Below are positions 10,870 to 22,405 of a stretch of DNA of 64,000 nucleotides, in pieces. Under the pieces are notes generated by a model. That model saw nothing but the letters and a program-made list of their open reading frames with translations, had not been told where the DNA came from and did not search any database. Each line of letters begins with the position of its first letter. Position 1 is the stretch's first letter. A program made the position numbers and the translations under genes. The stretch comes from Valencia hispanica (taxonomy: Eukaryota; Chordata; Actinopteri; Cyprinodontiformes; Valenciidae): NCBI GenBank assembly GCA_963556495.2, contig OY747702.1:21216403-21280402 (forward strand), read 5' to 3'.

Positions 10870-11485
10870 CAATAACTAGATAGTCAAACATGGTGGTGGT
10901 ATTTTGATGGTTTGGTGCTGCTTCCTCAAGATCTGGACAACTTGCCATAATTGATGAGGAACCATGAATTCTACCCTCTACCAAAAATATCCTGAACCAG
11001 AATGTCTGGCAATCAGTAAATTACCCTAAGGTTAACTGCTCAAAGATTATGCAGCAAACAAAATGTACGAAACAGACCACTAAGTCCATCCAGAATGCCT
11101 AAAAAAAATCAAGTTAATTGATTCAAGAAAATCAAGGTTTTCAAATGCCCTAGTTGTGGTCCAGGCCTAAATCCGATTAACATGCTCTGGCATGACCTTA
11201 AGCAGGACATTTATGCTTTAAAACCCTCCACTATGGCTAAAGTAAAACTACTTTGCAAAAAAGTGGACCAAACTTCCTCAACAGCAATTTAAAAAGGCTT
11301 ATTGCCAGTTATCACAAACTTTTGCGGGAAGTTGTTCTTGAAAACGGTGATAAATGCATTTGTTATTAACTCAGGTTATTCATGTCTACTATAATTTTTT
11401 TTTGATGATCTGAAACATTTAGGTGTGACCAAAACAGTAATAACAGATCACATTTGTTAGGGGGCATATACATTTCTTTAAGCAA
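10870..11485 (+). mobile_element. Second Tc1-like lineage, C-terminal half of transposase
   Basis: Plus-strand DNA aligns by eye with the second half of a Tc1 transposase: a GGTGGTGGTATTTTGATGGT word, a CATGAATTCTACCCTCTACC word, and a CATGCTCTGGCATGACCTTA word at about 11179, which covers the third catalytic residue region. The right terminus has TTAGGGGGCATATACATTTC. The lineage differs from the one at 9.1 kb. Frames are broken throughout. Confidence 0.7.
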
Positions 11486-11489
11486 TGTA

Positions 11490-12195
11490 ACAGTTTCTTG
11501 CAAAAGAGCTGTATTAATGGCTAAAGAGACTTAATAAATAATGCATTGCAACAATGAAACATTTGTTGCCTAATTACCTCTGTGCTGCCTCAAACTGTGC
11601 AACCAGCTGAAATGATATTAGCAGTTTATCAAAAACTTTGACAGCTGCTAATAACTCTGTGTTCCACTCTAAAGTATCTACTTTGCATGTGACTGTCAAT
11701 TCCATTGCAACACCTACGTTTAACAACGAAAAGGCACGCTGAAAACAGGTAAACATGTCCTATTAACATAAATCCTTTTGCTCAGAGCGTCTGTGTCTTT
11801 ATACCTGCTTTACTGGATAGCATCCAGTAACAGCAGGGATACATTTCAGCCAAATGTGTCTAATTGATCTGCTGTCTCATTGTCTCACTAATCATTTTGA
11901 ATATCAAGGCCGCCGTCTCCGCATCACTGTTCTGCCTTTGCTAACAGGCCTTTAGGATCAATCAAAACAAATTAGCGTCGTGCACGGCTAATAGGGTCAG
12001 CCTAAATGAGATCAGACACAATTTGTAGAGGGAAAAAGGCTGGAGGGGGGGTGAGGAAAAATAAATGATGAACAGGACCTTGAACTGCCAATCTTGTTGG
12101 TCAGTGCTTAATTGTAGGCTCCTTTCATAGAGTTTATTTTAAACTGAACAGCCTGCATATATTAGTTGTTGCCATTGCCACTTAAAGTGCTTTAA
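11490..12195. other. No recognisable feature
   Basis: No gene or clear repeat boundary seen. Confidence 0.4.
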
Positions 12196-12199
12196 AAGA

Positions 12200-13010
12200 G
12201 AGTTCATACCCCTTGAACTCTGTCGTATTACAATCCCAAAGTTCAGTGTATTGGGATTTTATGTGATGGACCAACGTTTTTGCAAAAATGTGTGAATGGA
12301 TTTATAATGTTCAAGTTCTGCAGAAGATTTACACTTCTAAAGTATGCTTTGATCTAAACTATTTAATTGTAGATCTGGTAGTAATTTTAGTGTCAGTGGA
12401 TGACTGGAAAGTGAAGCTCCATCACAATCTGAAAGCCTGTGATAGGTTTTCTTCCAGAATTACCCTGCTTTTAACTCCATGGATTTAATATTTAACTCTG
12501 TGTCCGTGTCCCCGTTGAACGAAAGCCCACACACCCCATGATGCTACCACCACAAAAACCATGTTTAATTTTTCTTCAACTCTACTAGCAAGCGTTTCTG
12601 CCACAAACAAATCTCGTTAAAATACATCAAAGCTTATGTTTACAAAGAGACAAAAGAGCTAAAGAGTTTAGCTCTTTGGCTCTAGAAAAAACTACTTTTA
12701 ACAGGCAGGTGAAAAATGTAATTTCAAATGAACATGCCAATGCCATAATCATGTTTAAACCAAAGTATTTAATCCTCCACAGTGGAGATGATGAGTTGAG
12801 GGCAATTTTCAATATTATTTTGTTGACTCAAATCGAGTTTTGTATGTACAGCAAAAAGGTTTTGGCTCATTTGACCCAGCACTTTGTTTTACATGTTTAC
12901 AGTGTCCACTACATGGCTTGCAGCACTCTTCATGGCTTTCTTTCAACAATTGCTTTCTTTTTCCCACTCTTCCTTAAAGGTCAAATTTGTAAAGTGCATG
13001 ACTAACAGGG
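12200..13010 (-). mobile_element. Decayed Tc1-like copy, minus strand, with internal extra sequence
   Basis: Left end TTGGGATTTTATGTGATGGA matches the family terminus. A CCCCATGATGCTACCACCAC word (about 12535) is the reverse complement of the transposase motif after the first catalytic Asp. The downstream part (12940-13000: GCTTTCTTTCAACAATTGCT and CCACTCTTCCTTAAAGGTC) matches the N-terminal coding region in reverse. Between about 12610 and 12840 the sequence does not align and contains a perfect 11-bp hairpin (12653-12677), so something has been inserted or the region has diverged beyond recognition. Confidence 0.65.
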
Positions 13011-13844
13011 GCTATGCGGCCCATTCACTAATCCTTAGAAAAATACTCTCTTTGATTACTTTTGCAAGTCACTGTAAAATGATTCAATTGAGAATGTTGT
13101 TGAAATTAAATTTTTTTTATCAATATTCCTGCTCACAACCTGTTATTTTTTATTTCTCTCATGATATGCACATCCGCTATACTGCCAAAAGTAATAACTA
13201 AATTACTAAATTATCATCTAAATCATTGATTTTAGGTGCTTTAGCCACTTAAATAAAGACAGCGGTTTTAAATCCACCACCTAACTATGCAGAATGGCTC
13301 TAGAAACATTTGTGAAAGAATACGTTGCTCTCTAAAGCTCAATGAATTTCAGTGTGGTACCATGATAGGGCTGGCTGTGCAAGGAGTCCAGTCAGGAATA
13401 TATATTTTCTACTAAATATTCCACAGTTAAATGTTTGTGGTATCACAACAAAGTGGAACAATTAAGAAGGAAAGACGCTGTGCCATGCAGTGGTAGGACA
13501 TGCTAAATCACAGACTGAGGTCAGTAGTGCATCGAGGTCACCTTTTTGCAGAGTCAGTTGTTATAGACCTAACTTCATGTGACCCTCAGGTTGTCTCAAA
13601 AATAATGCAAAAAGAGCTTCAGTGATTGGCTTACCAGCTACATCTGAGCCTTACATCACCTAATGCAATACATCAAACTTAATGGACTTAACTCTTGAGC
13701 AGTGAACACGTTTTTTGGAGAGATTATCATGAGTCTCTGGCAATCCAATGGATGATTCTGTGTCTGGCAGTTGCCAGGTAAACAACACTAATATCTGACG
13801 CCGCTGTGTCAAGGGAAAAGATGCAGAAGGGATTGTGTTGTGGG

Positions 13845-15392
13845 CAGAGGTGTCAAAAGTATTCCCATTCAATACTCAAGTAGAAGTATAGATACTAGGG
13901 TTAAAAAAGACTTCTGTAGAAGTTGATGTGTCAAGTCAAGTTATTTTTACTTAAGTTACAGTAAAAATTAAAGTATTTAAAAAAAAATTACATTAAACAA
14001 TAAAGCATAAGACACACCTCCCCCCAAAAAACTTTTACTTAAGGCCATAATGATTATAATGGTATATAAAAATCTTAATATTGAAACATTTGGGATACAC
14101 TACGCTATCTGTTTCAGCTGCATACTATATGTCCATTGAAATGTTTGCATTTTAGTGAAATGCAAATACATTAAAGAACCATATGTGATCTACTGAGCAT
14201 TAATACATGTTTCATGGAGTGAAAAATATGATGAGTAGTTGCCTATAAATATTGTAATGCTGCATTTGTCGTTGTCTATACCGTCATCTTTGAACTTGGC
14301 AACATACGTCTGCTTTGTCCTGACTGGACTGTGAAGTGGTTTGTGTAATACACAGCCAGAGGTCAGCTACACTAAATGCATTTTTAAGTCATCAGGTGTA
14401 ACCTACACACACAGTTTGATGTTTGTAATATTTTGTTTTTATTTTTACTTGTATATAAAAATATAAAATTAAAATTAAAACCAAAAGTCTTACAACCTCA
14501 GCACAGACAAAATTGTGCAGACCTCTGCAATATCTAATGACCCCCTCAGAGGTATACCGACCTCAGGTTGGGAACCACTGTTCTAGAGGCTGAATCCGTG
14601 CTCCGCTGCGACACTGGAGACTGGAACTAAAAGCTCCACTTCAGCCAAAGTTTTGAAATCAAGGAACTTTTCTCTGATTGAAGTGATCAGACGTCGGAAA
14701 AACTCTCTGAACCCAGGTTCCTATCGCTTCAGCAACAGAAAATGTCATAGCAATGGTTCCTTTTGCACGGCTGGTTGGTACGACACCAGGCTCTTTGAAG
14801 TGCGTCTTTAACCAGCCGCACCGCTAACAGTCGCATTCCAAAGCCTCCCGGTCTGAGATGATAATCACATGGCTTCAAGGGAATTTTTATTATTAACTTA
14901 TTGATTCAGGTACTTGAACTCTGCGCTTTAACTTTAAGCTAAAAATGTCCGCGGTCCGGGGACTAAATTGTAATTTGTCAAAATGACAAGTGGCCTTTTG
15001 GATTTTCTGTCACCATCCAGACGAATATGGAAAATATTAGGTTAATGCAATCCCTGTATGCAGTGTATGCAATAGATTGCATACAAGCAGAGTTTCAAAA
15101 TGGTAGATGTTTAAAATTATTATCAAACCGCAGTCAAATTCTTTCCAGTTGATGCATTTTTTGGATAGGTTATTTTTTGTGTTTCTTTTTCCAAAAAAGA
15201 CTAATAGAAACAGGAATAACGAGGCTATTTTTAAAATGTAAGGAGTAGAAAGTACAGATAATTGCGTGAAAATGTAAGGAGTAGAAGTAAAAAGGAGGCC
15301 AATAGATAATTACTCCAGTGAAGTATAAATACCCAAAATTTCTACTTAGGTAAGGTAACGAAGTATTTGTACTTCGTTACTTGACACCTTTG
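13845..15392. mobile_element. hAT non-autonomous element with 8-bp target duplication
   Basis: The 1,548-bp element begins CAGAGGTGTCAA and ends TTGACACCTTTG, giving 12-bp inverted ends with one mismatch. It is flanked by GTTGTGGG (13837-13844) and GTTGTGAG (15393-15400), a hAT-type 8-bp duplication with one difference. The subterminal zones contain AAGTAGAAGTATA-type repeats. There is no transposase frame. It sits inside a Tc1-like copy, whose homology continues on both sides. Confidence 0.85.
14470..14582 (-). mobile_element. Nested hAT/Charlie-like terminus
   Basis: Read on the minus strand the right edge begins CAGTGGTTCCCAACCTGAGG, a widespread vertebrate hAT-type terminus. It lies inside the hAT element at 13845-15392 and suggests a further insertion; its other end was not found. 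Confidence 0.45.
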
Positions 15393-15525
15393 GTTGTGAG
15401 GCCTTTTATTTACTTAGACTTAGTGAAATTAACTCCTAATGCTGCAGCATTAAGATATTTAGACCTGTTTGGACAATTTTATGTTCTCAACTTTGTGGGA
15501 AGAGTTTGGGGATGGCTCCTAACTC

Positions 15526-16145
15526 AGCCAGTGGCAAAGTTGGAAACATTTTACCATGGTGTCCATCATAGGACAGAAAATGAGTGGGGGGTGGGCAAGA
15601 CAGTTGCAAGGAGACTGAAAAAGCTCAATCTAAGTGAAACAGTAAACCTCTGGCATCTACAGTTCACTCTCCTGTATTTTCCACAGCAATGTCCTGAATA
15701 ACATGAAGTACAGCTCCTTCTGCAGCTCCGTTGGCTGACCTCCATACATTTCTTTTTAAGTATCAAACACCTTCTACAGAATACAGGACCCAGACTGGTT
15801 AATGTAAAACAAGAAGAAAAAAAAAAACAATCAGCTTCTGGGACTGCCTTCACAGCATCAACATTTGCCAAATTGAAGCAACGAGCATTGCAATGCACAT
15901 GCAATGTTCAGCTTTTATTCTGGCTGCCACCCCAGAATGCTGCCTACTCATTGCAGATACTCAATCATAACCTTGTCCAACAATATTATCACTGTACTCT
16001 AGTCCATATCTTTCCAAACAGTGAATTGTTTTGTCTTTAATTCCTTCTGTATCTAACCTAGTTGCTTTTCTGATTTCAAGCCAGGCTTTCTTGTCCAACA
16101 TCACTATTTAATCTTACAAATGTGTATCTAGAAGAATGTTAAAGA
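15526..16145. other. Unidentified insertion between Tc1 pieces
   Basis: The Tc1-like homology stops at about 15525 and resumes at about 16150. The intervening 620 bp does not resemble the missing Tc1 part and I do not recognise it. Short frames on both strands show no motif. Confidence 0.35.
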
Positions 16146-16359
16146 ATTCCCATTAAGACATTCCTAAACTTTGTGAAAGGCTGTCACATAGCAGTTGAAG
16201 CTGTTATGACTGCAAAAGGGTAGAATTGCATCATAATAAACCCATTAGATTAAAAATAGAATGTCACTTTTGCATGTGTGCAAAAGCATATGAGCTAATA
16301 CTCTTGGCAAGGTAGTATAGATCTCAGCATCAAGGTTTATATGTTTCAGTACATTCTGA

Positions 16360-16940
16360 TGAGAGCGAAATAGATAGTTCCTTCCCATGAAATCATTCAT
16401 GCCCAATAGGAAATCAGTGGAGGGCCCAGCCAATTCCCACATTCGAGTGTGCCTGTGTTATTGTGTGTCATCAGCGCCAACCTGTGCAGTTCCAGCTGCA
16501 CGGGGTGCTGCAGCTCCTAATGATGTCAATCTCTGCTCGATGTGCTCTGACAGAGCTGATTCTAGCAAAGAAAGTGGGGAGCTGTAAAAAGCAAACATGA
16601 GTGGAAAGGTCAGCTGACAAGAATAAAATGGAGGAAAAACAGTACAGTCGAGAAGAGGCTAGAAATGCATGCAAGAATGTATAACTGTCATCTCTACAAA
16701 GCCCCTAAAAATGTGGCTCTTAGTCAAATTATGCAGAAAAATTACACTTAATAAATAACTCTCTCCGTGATCAGGTGATGGCACTTTCAGGTCCTGCAGT
16801 TTAGATGTGAATGAGGACTGCTGCCTTTGCCGTGACTAGAGATGAGCAGGTTAAACTGGCGAGAGTAATAAAGGTGGCCACTGTTATTGGGTCAGCAAAC
16901 CAGAAGACACAAACATGAACAATACACTATGAATCAGTCT
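16360..16940. other. No recognisable feature
   Basis: A slightly GC-richer patch at 16470-16560 contains overlapping short frames on both strands without any domain I recognise. Confidence 0.4.
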
Positions 16941-17044
16941 GGGAGGCCTGCGTGGGACTGTCAAAGTTAATCTCCATAATCTGTATAGGTTCTATGGAGT
17001 TAAAGCTCCTGCAGATGTATACAATATTTTTCCACGACAACTCA

Positions 17045-18650
17045 ATGCATGTGCCTGATCCCATCTGCAGGTGGATCACTGACTTCCTGACTGACAGGAA
17101 GCAGCATGTAAGATTTGGGAAGAATGTCTCGGACTCCTGGACCATCAGCACCGGCTCCCCACAGGGCTGTGCTCTTTCTCCTCTGCTCTTTTCCCCTGTA
17201 CACCAACTGGTGCACCGCTGACCACCAGTCTGTCAAGCTAATTAAGCTAAATAACGTTGTCATTTACTCACCCCCCCTCTTTTTCTTCTTTTTTGTGTTA
17301 CTGTGCTTATCATCTTCTTCTGTGTTTGTCTTTTCTAACATTATTGGAACTTCAAGTGCTAACTTGCACTTTGCAAGTTAATGAGTTTTCCCTCAACAGC
17401 TTCCTGCAAATATTTCACAATAAAAGCATTTTTAAGAAAGGAATGGTGTATGCCCACTGAAATGCTAGGGGGCTCATAATTTAAAAAAGGATGCAGATCA
17501 TGTTAAGTTTGTATTAACAGTGTCATGCAGTAACTTCAACAATGCAAATGGGTGCAAGATTTATTGTTAAAATACAACAAATTACACTTATGAAAGAGAA
17601 AAAGAAGGTCATGTTACCTTCTGTAGTTTAGATACACAAAGGTCTTGGACATATTTGAGTAAAATAATCTATTTCTATAAATGTCAAGGAGGATCTTTTA
17701 AAAAAATATATATTTTATTATCTTTGACCCACGGACCCCTTGCAATCACACCATGGACCACTAGGGGTCTGCGGACCCCCGGTTTAGAAACACTGGCCTA
17801 CAGGGTGGAGACTGAACGTCTGGTGTCCTGGTGCAGCCACAACAATCTGGTGCTGAACGCCCAAAAGACAGTGGAGATTATTGTGGACTTTAGGAAGCAC
17901 ACAGCCCCACTCCCCTCCATCACCCTGACTGACACCCCCATCACCACTGTGAACTCATTCCGCTTCCTGGGCACCAACATCACCCAGGACCTCAAGTGGG
18001 AGCCCCCCATCACCAAAGAAGGCTCAGTAGAGGATGTACTTCCTGAGGCACCTGAAGATATTCAACTTGCTGGCACATTCGATGATGCAGATCTACACTG
18101 CAGTCATCCAGTCCGTCCTCACCCCTTCCATCACCGTGCGGTATGCTGGAGCTATCATCAGAGACAAACAGAAACTGCAGCGTGTTGTCCGCCCTGCTGA
18201 GAAGGTGATTGGCTGCAGACTCCCATCTTTACAGGACCTGTACACCTCCAGGACACCCGGGCGTGCAGGTCAGATCACAACCGACCCTTCTCACCCTGCA
18301 CACAGACTTTTTGACCTGCTCCCCTAGGGAAGAAGTTCCAGTCCATTCAAACAGTTTTTTCCCCTCTGCTGTTGGACTCATGAGAAATAACCCTAAGACT
18401 GTTCCAACCACCTGCTCTGTTTCAGGCACATGACCCTGTGTTGTGTTTTTGCACCTGTCTGATTTTGCACTGAACATAACCTGCACTCATGTATATATTA
18501 ATCTGTTTACCCCATTTTATTTGTATTTATTGCATGCTTAGAAGTGTTTATCTTATGTTAGCACAAAGTACCGCAGCAATTTCCTAATGTTCTGAACCTG
18601 TTCCCACATATGGCAATAAAACCTTTCTGCACATAAAAATATTACAATAC
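17045..18650 (+). pseudogene. Non-LTR retrotransposon (CR1/Rex1-like), reverse transcriptase pieces and 3' end
   Basis: Two plus-strand blocks (17045-17225 and 17797-18400) encode consecutive parts of a LINE reverse transcriptase. The first reads RWITDFLTDRKQHVRFG and then STGSPQGCALSPLLFS, the SPQGxxLSPLLF finger/palm motif. The second contains SWCSHNNLVLNAQKT, an IIVDFRKH motif, FRFLGTNITQDLKW, and, in another frame, MYFLRHLKIFNLLAHSMMQI and a thumb-like stretch. The FADD catalytic motif that should lie between them is missing because another sequence occupies 17226-17796. A frame change near 18025 and further stops make it non-functional. The GC-rich codon usage differs from its AT-rich surroundings. 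Confidence 0.75.
17226..17796 (-). mobile_element. Insertion splitting the LINE, hAT-like right end
   Basis: The LINE frame is broken after GTCAAGCTAATTAAGC and resumes at GGCCTACAGGGTGGAGACTG. On the minus strand the right edge of the intervening 570 bp begins CAGTGTTTCTAAACCGGGGG and then GTCCGCAGACCCC, a hAT-like terminus. The left edge is less clear. No coding sequence. Confidence 0.5.
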
Positions 18651-19638
18651 AACCAAAATGGAAAACTGCTTGGAAAGGGGTAATTATTTGTTATTATAAA
18701 GGACTGAGCTAAAAGGTGAGTTTAATCAGTTATTGTTGGAGCTGATGTGACAGGAATTATTAGGACTTACACACCTTGAGCTCATCTTACAGACGCTTTC
18801 TGTTTTCATGGGTTATATGGTGACAAAAAAGTTTTTTACAACTACATGAATCTTTTGCAACAATTCCAGCACAAGTTCCCCATTTAAAAAAAAACAAAAG
18901 TTGTGAAGGCTCCAACTTTTTGAGACTCAGCACAACTCCTTTGTAAACTTCCACAGCCAGGCATGGGCAATATTCACAGGACTCACAGGCCAATTTAAAA
19001 GGGCTGTTTAGAATCCTGCTTTCTATATGAAAAGTAGATCCCCTGTTGGCTGCAAGCTGATACCTATTTTCTCCGCTGCTGTTGCCACATAAAAGGTATT
19101 TTGAGCTGTCCCCCAGCTTTAGATTTACAGTTTTCATTCCTTCAGCTTTGTGATGCCTGCATTGATTGCTGATAAAAACAAGTGCAGTAAACTTTGACTG
19201 AGCAGGCTTTGTTGGAAATACAAAAGTGCAAGCTGTTTTGTTGATATTGCAACCAAATGTACTTTCATTTCAAGCTGTCCATAGAGAATAGTACTTTCAA
19301 AAGCCTGTAAAGTTAGCTGCTCAGTTAACCAGTAGAATAATATAAACTCAAATAAAGCACACCTTCTGTTAATTCTAGTATTTTAATGTGCTGAATACAC
19401 ACCCTGTTCTGGACTGTTTTTGATCCATTTGGAGCATTGCTGTCTAGGATTGGTAGACTTTTGCATGGTAGTGTAAATGCTGCATTTGGCACATGAATCA
19501 GTTGCTACTGCAAAATTTCAATGTCCAAGGATTAAAATGTCCTGAGCTCCAACAGAAATGGCTGAAAGTTAATGAAGAAAATTAGGTTTTTGTTTCTCGC
19601 TGCACTGATTGAGTGGCATCACATTAACAGTAAAGGTT
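18651..19638. other. No recognisable feature
   Basis: Quiet AT-rich DNA; a 116-residue minus frame (18787-19137) has several Cys but no motif I recognise. Confidence 0.4.
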
Positions 19639-19639
19639 C

Positions 19640-19764
19640 CTCCATCCATCCATCCATCCATCCATCCATCCATCCATCCATCCATCCATCCATCCATCCA
19701 TCCATCCATCCATCCATCCATCCATCCATCCATCCATCCATCCATCCATCCATCCATCCATCCA
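19640..19764. repeat. (ATCC)n microsatellite, about 125 bp
   Basis: Roughly 31 perfect ATCC units. On the minus strand it reads as a repeated Met-Asp-Gly-Trp peptide, a shadow of the repeat. Confidence 0.98.
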
Positions 19765-19765
19765 A

Positions 19766-20938
19766 GGATCCACCAAATCTAGATCAGTGTCACTACGGGG
19801 ATATAACAATTAGAACATGCAGTCAGTTGGTGAAACAGTGCACTGAGGATAGGTCAGTCATTCATAGGGTCCCTGTGCAAAACTTTCAATGAAAAGAAAA
19901 AAAAGGCTACCCTTATTAGTTTCAGAACATATTCATGCAGAAAAATAGACTATTCAACATGATCTTTTTCAGAATTGAAGATGCCTTAATAGACAAGTAA
20001 TAATTCATTAATCTATTAAATCTGTTTAATCCATGAGTCCCTGAATATATGGCAAAGACGGATGTTTAAAACTCCAGTGAAGTCACTTAAGCTGTTGCTT
20101 GAGGTGATGAGCTCCCAAATATTGATGGAATGTGATGTCAATGTGTGTGAATTGCTGGAGGGGGTGCAGCTGTGGAATTTGTTTTTTTTAACAAACAAGG
20201 ACAAAAATGTGGCTCAGTCCAAGTGATGCCATGAGAAAAACGTCTATGAATGTCAGTGAAGGTCACAGCACACTCTAGCCGCTGAGAAATCAATTTCCTT
20301 TTGAGCTGAGGCGTCCCCAGTGTTTTATTGACCCATATGTTTCAAGTCACCGACTCCATTCGGTGGTCACCCCCCAAGTGTGTCAGTGCCAAAAATGGGC
20401 CATTGACCAAGGAAGAGGAGTGTGTTTTCTATGCATCAATACCTGTTCTGGAGAGTGATGCATTAGGATCACTTTCATGCTATGTTTCACTTATATGTTC
20501 TTTCATAGCAGCAGATGCTTTCTGGACTGTGTATGAAGATTTTTCTCCTTTTTGTCGCCACCTCTCTTTGAAGTCGCGTCTGTTCCGCTGCAGATTAACT
20601 CCCTTATTCCCCTCTTTTAACCAATACTCCCAATATCTCCATCATCTTCCCCTTCCCCTTCCCCCTCCATCCTCACATTCTCTTATTTGCTTTTTGCTCT
20701 TTCAAGCTGGCTGTCCCTCTGTCTTTCTGTGTCAAACAGGCCACCTCCATTGGCAGATTTGTATTTGTGTGGGAGTGTGATAAATCTAAACCTGCAGAGG
20801 TGGTGTGGAGATCCACCACCGTTTTAAATCAAAAAGCCAAAGGTGCATTTCCTTTTCAGTGACTGTACAATTACAATAAAAAACCAGCAGGTTGAGCCCC
20901 CCCAATGATGTTCGTTCTATCAAAGTGAACTTTTTGGG
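19766..20938. other. Mostly featureless; one 150-residue open frame of unknown status
   Basis: A plus-strand frame at 20328-20780 runs 150 residues. It is rich in Ser, Leu, Pro and Cys and its second half is translated from pyrimidine-rich DNA (CTTCCCC runs), so its length may be chance. No splice sites, domain or signal peptide support it. Nothing else stands out. Confidence 0.3.
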
Positions 20939-20940
20939 GG

Positions 20941-21157
<217 letters not shown>

Positions 21158-22105
21158 GTAGATGATGAGAATTGTCAAACACAACTGGGATCAGCCTAGA
21201 TTCTGAGTGATTTGAGAAGAATCTACGATCTGCAAACTTTTTCCCTGAGGAATACAACTCAAATGGTCTGGAATACGTTGACAATGAGAAAGAGAAAGTA
21301 TTCCAGCCTTAAGGGGTTAAGCCTTATAGGACAAAGCCACAATATGCCTCTGACAATCTTTTAACTATGATGGATGCTTCTGCGGGTTAACTGTAGCTGT
21401 ATGGTAATTATTCCTATCAGTGGTTAACAGCTTTACAGATACCAGAAGGATAAATAGTTGGCACTTAAAAAAAAAAAATCTGGTCATTCCAACTTCTGGT
21501 GCTTTGTAGATGTTTTCTGTTGCAAAATCTGTGCAGTGTTCTCACATACGGCTAAGGGGTTTTGCTGCAGAATACAACAGAACACCATTAAAGAATAAAT
21601 CGTACAATAAATCGAAAAAAATAAAGTTAGTAGTTACTAGTTTAGAGCAGACTAGCTGTTATCAGCAATACACTGTTTATAAATGTCCTCTATAAAGCTT
21701 CTGAGTGTCTTAAACAGAATGTGAAAGTTGAACATTTTGTCAAAGTAAATAACATTTTTCAATGGAGTGGCAAAACAATTTGAGAACTACACTCAGGAAA
21801 ATGAGTCCAACTGTTGAATTGCTTGTCAACACAAATTGTGACTTAGCCTGTCATGTGGCAGCAATTTTTAGGCATCTATATGTGAGCAAGATGACCTTCT
21901 GCTGTTCAGACCACTTCTGCAAAAAATAAAAAAAAAAAAAAAACAGAAAAGAGAGGGTGCTATTTTCCCAAACTCACCGAAATGTAGCAATAACACAATG
22001 GAAGAAGGTTGCCAACAAGTCTCGATATTAGCAATAACTTTCAGCTGGCAGGGTTGTAATCTGTTGTTTATGCTAAATTCAAATGGATCCACCTTGTTTT
22101 GTATT
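21158..22105. other. No clear feature; may include the decayed left part of the next Tc1 copy
   Basis: The segment precedes a Tc1-like remnant and could hold its unrecognisable N-terminal half. An A-rich tract lies at about 21917-21942. Confidence 0.35.
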
Positions 22106-22405
22106 GATTGTTTAGACTAATGGTGGTGATGGTAGTGTAATAATGTGGTGTAATAATAATTGCTACACCTTGGGCTCTGTATTATCAACCAGGCATGATG
22201 TAAATGTTAAATACTAACTCAGTTTGTTGATAGCCCTGTCAATCTCTGATCAGTCTGTCCATCTTCTGATGGCTACAGCAGGATAATGGACATGTCACAA
22301 ATATAAAATCGTCTTACACTTAAACATGACAAAGAGTTTATTGCCTCCTAGTTCACATAGTTCACTGCCTCCTGCTTCTAGCCTCTACAGTCACCAGATC
22401 TCAAT

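Larger units (their letters stand above)
13183..16270 (+). mobile_element. Third Tc1-like lineage, split into three pieces by insertions
   Basis: The copy starts with a TATACTGCCAAAAGTAATAA terminus and carries the N-terminal transposase region (13300-13836), e.g. ACATTTGTGAAAGAATACGT. It is interrupted by a hAT element at 13845-15392, resumes at 15401-15525 with CAACTTTGTGGGAAGAGTTT and GGGGATGGC, is interrupted again until about 16145, and closes with AGTTGAAGCTGTTATGACTG at 16193-16212. The order and orientation of the pieces are those of one element. The frame carries many stops. Confidence 0.7.

Noticed and set aside
19569..19892. Open frames of Met-Asp-Gly-Trp and Ile-His-Pro-Ser repeats
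   Set aside because: They are direct translations of the ATCC microsatellite on the two strands.
20328..20780. 150-residue frame as a gene
   Set aside because: Second half stems from pyrimidine-rich DNA; no motif. Kept only as a note in the interval entry.
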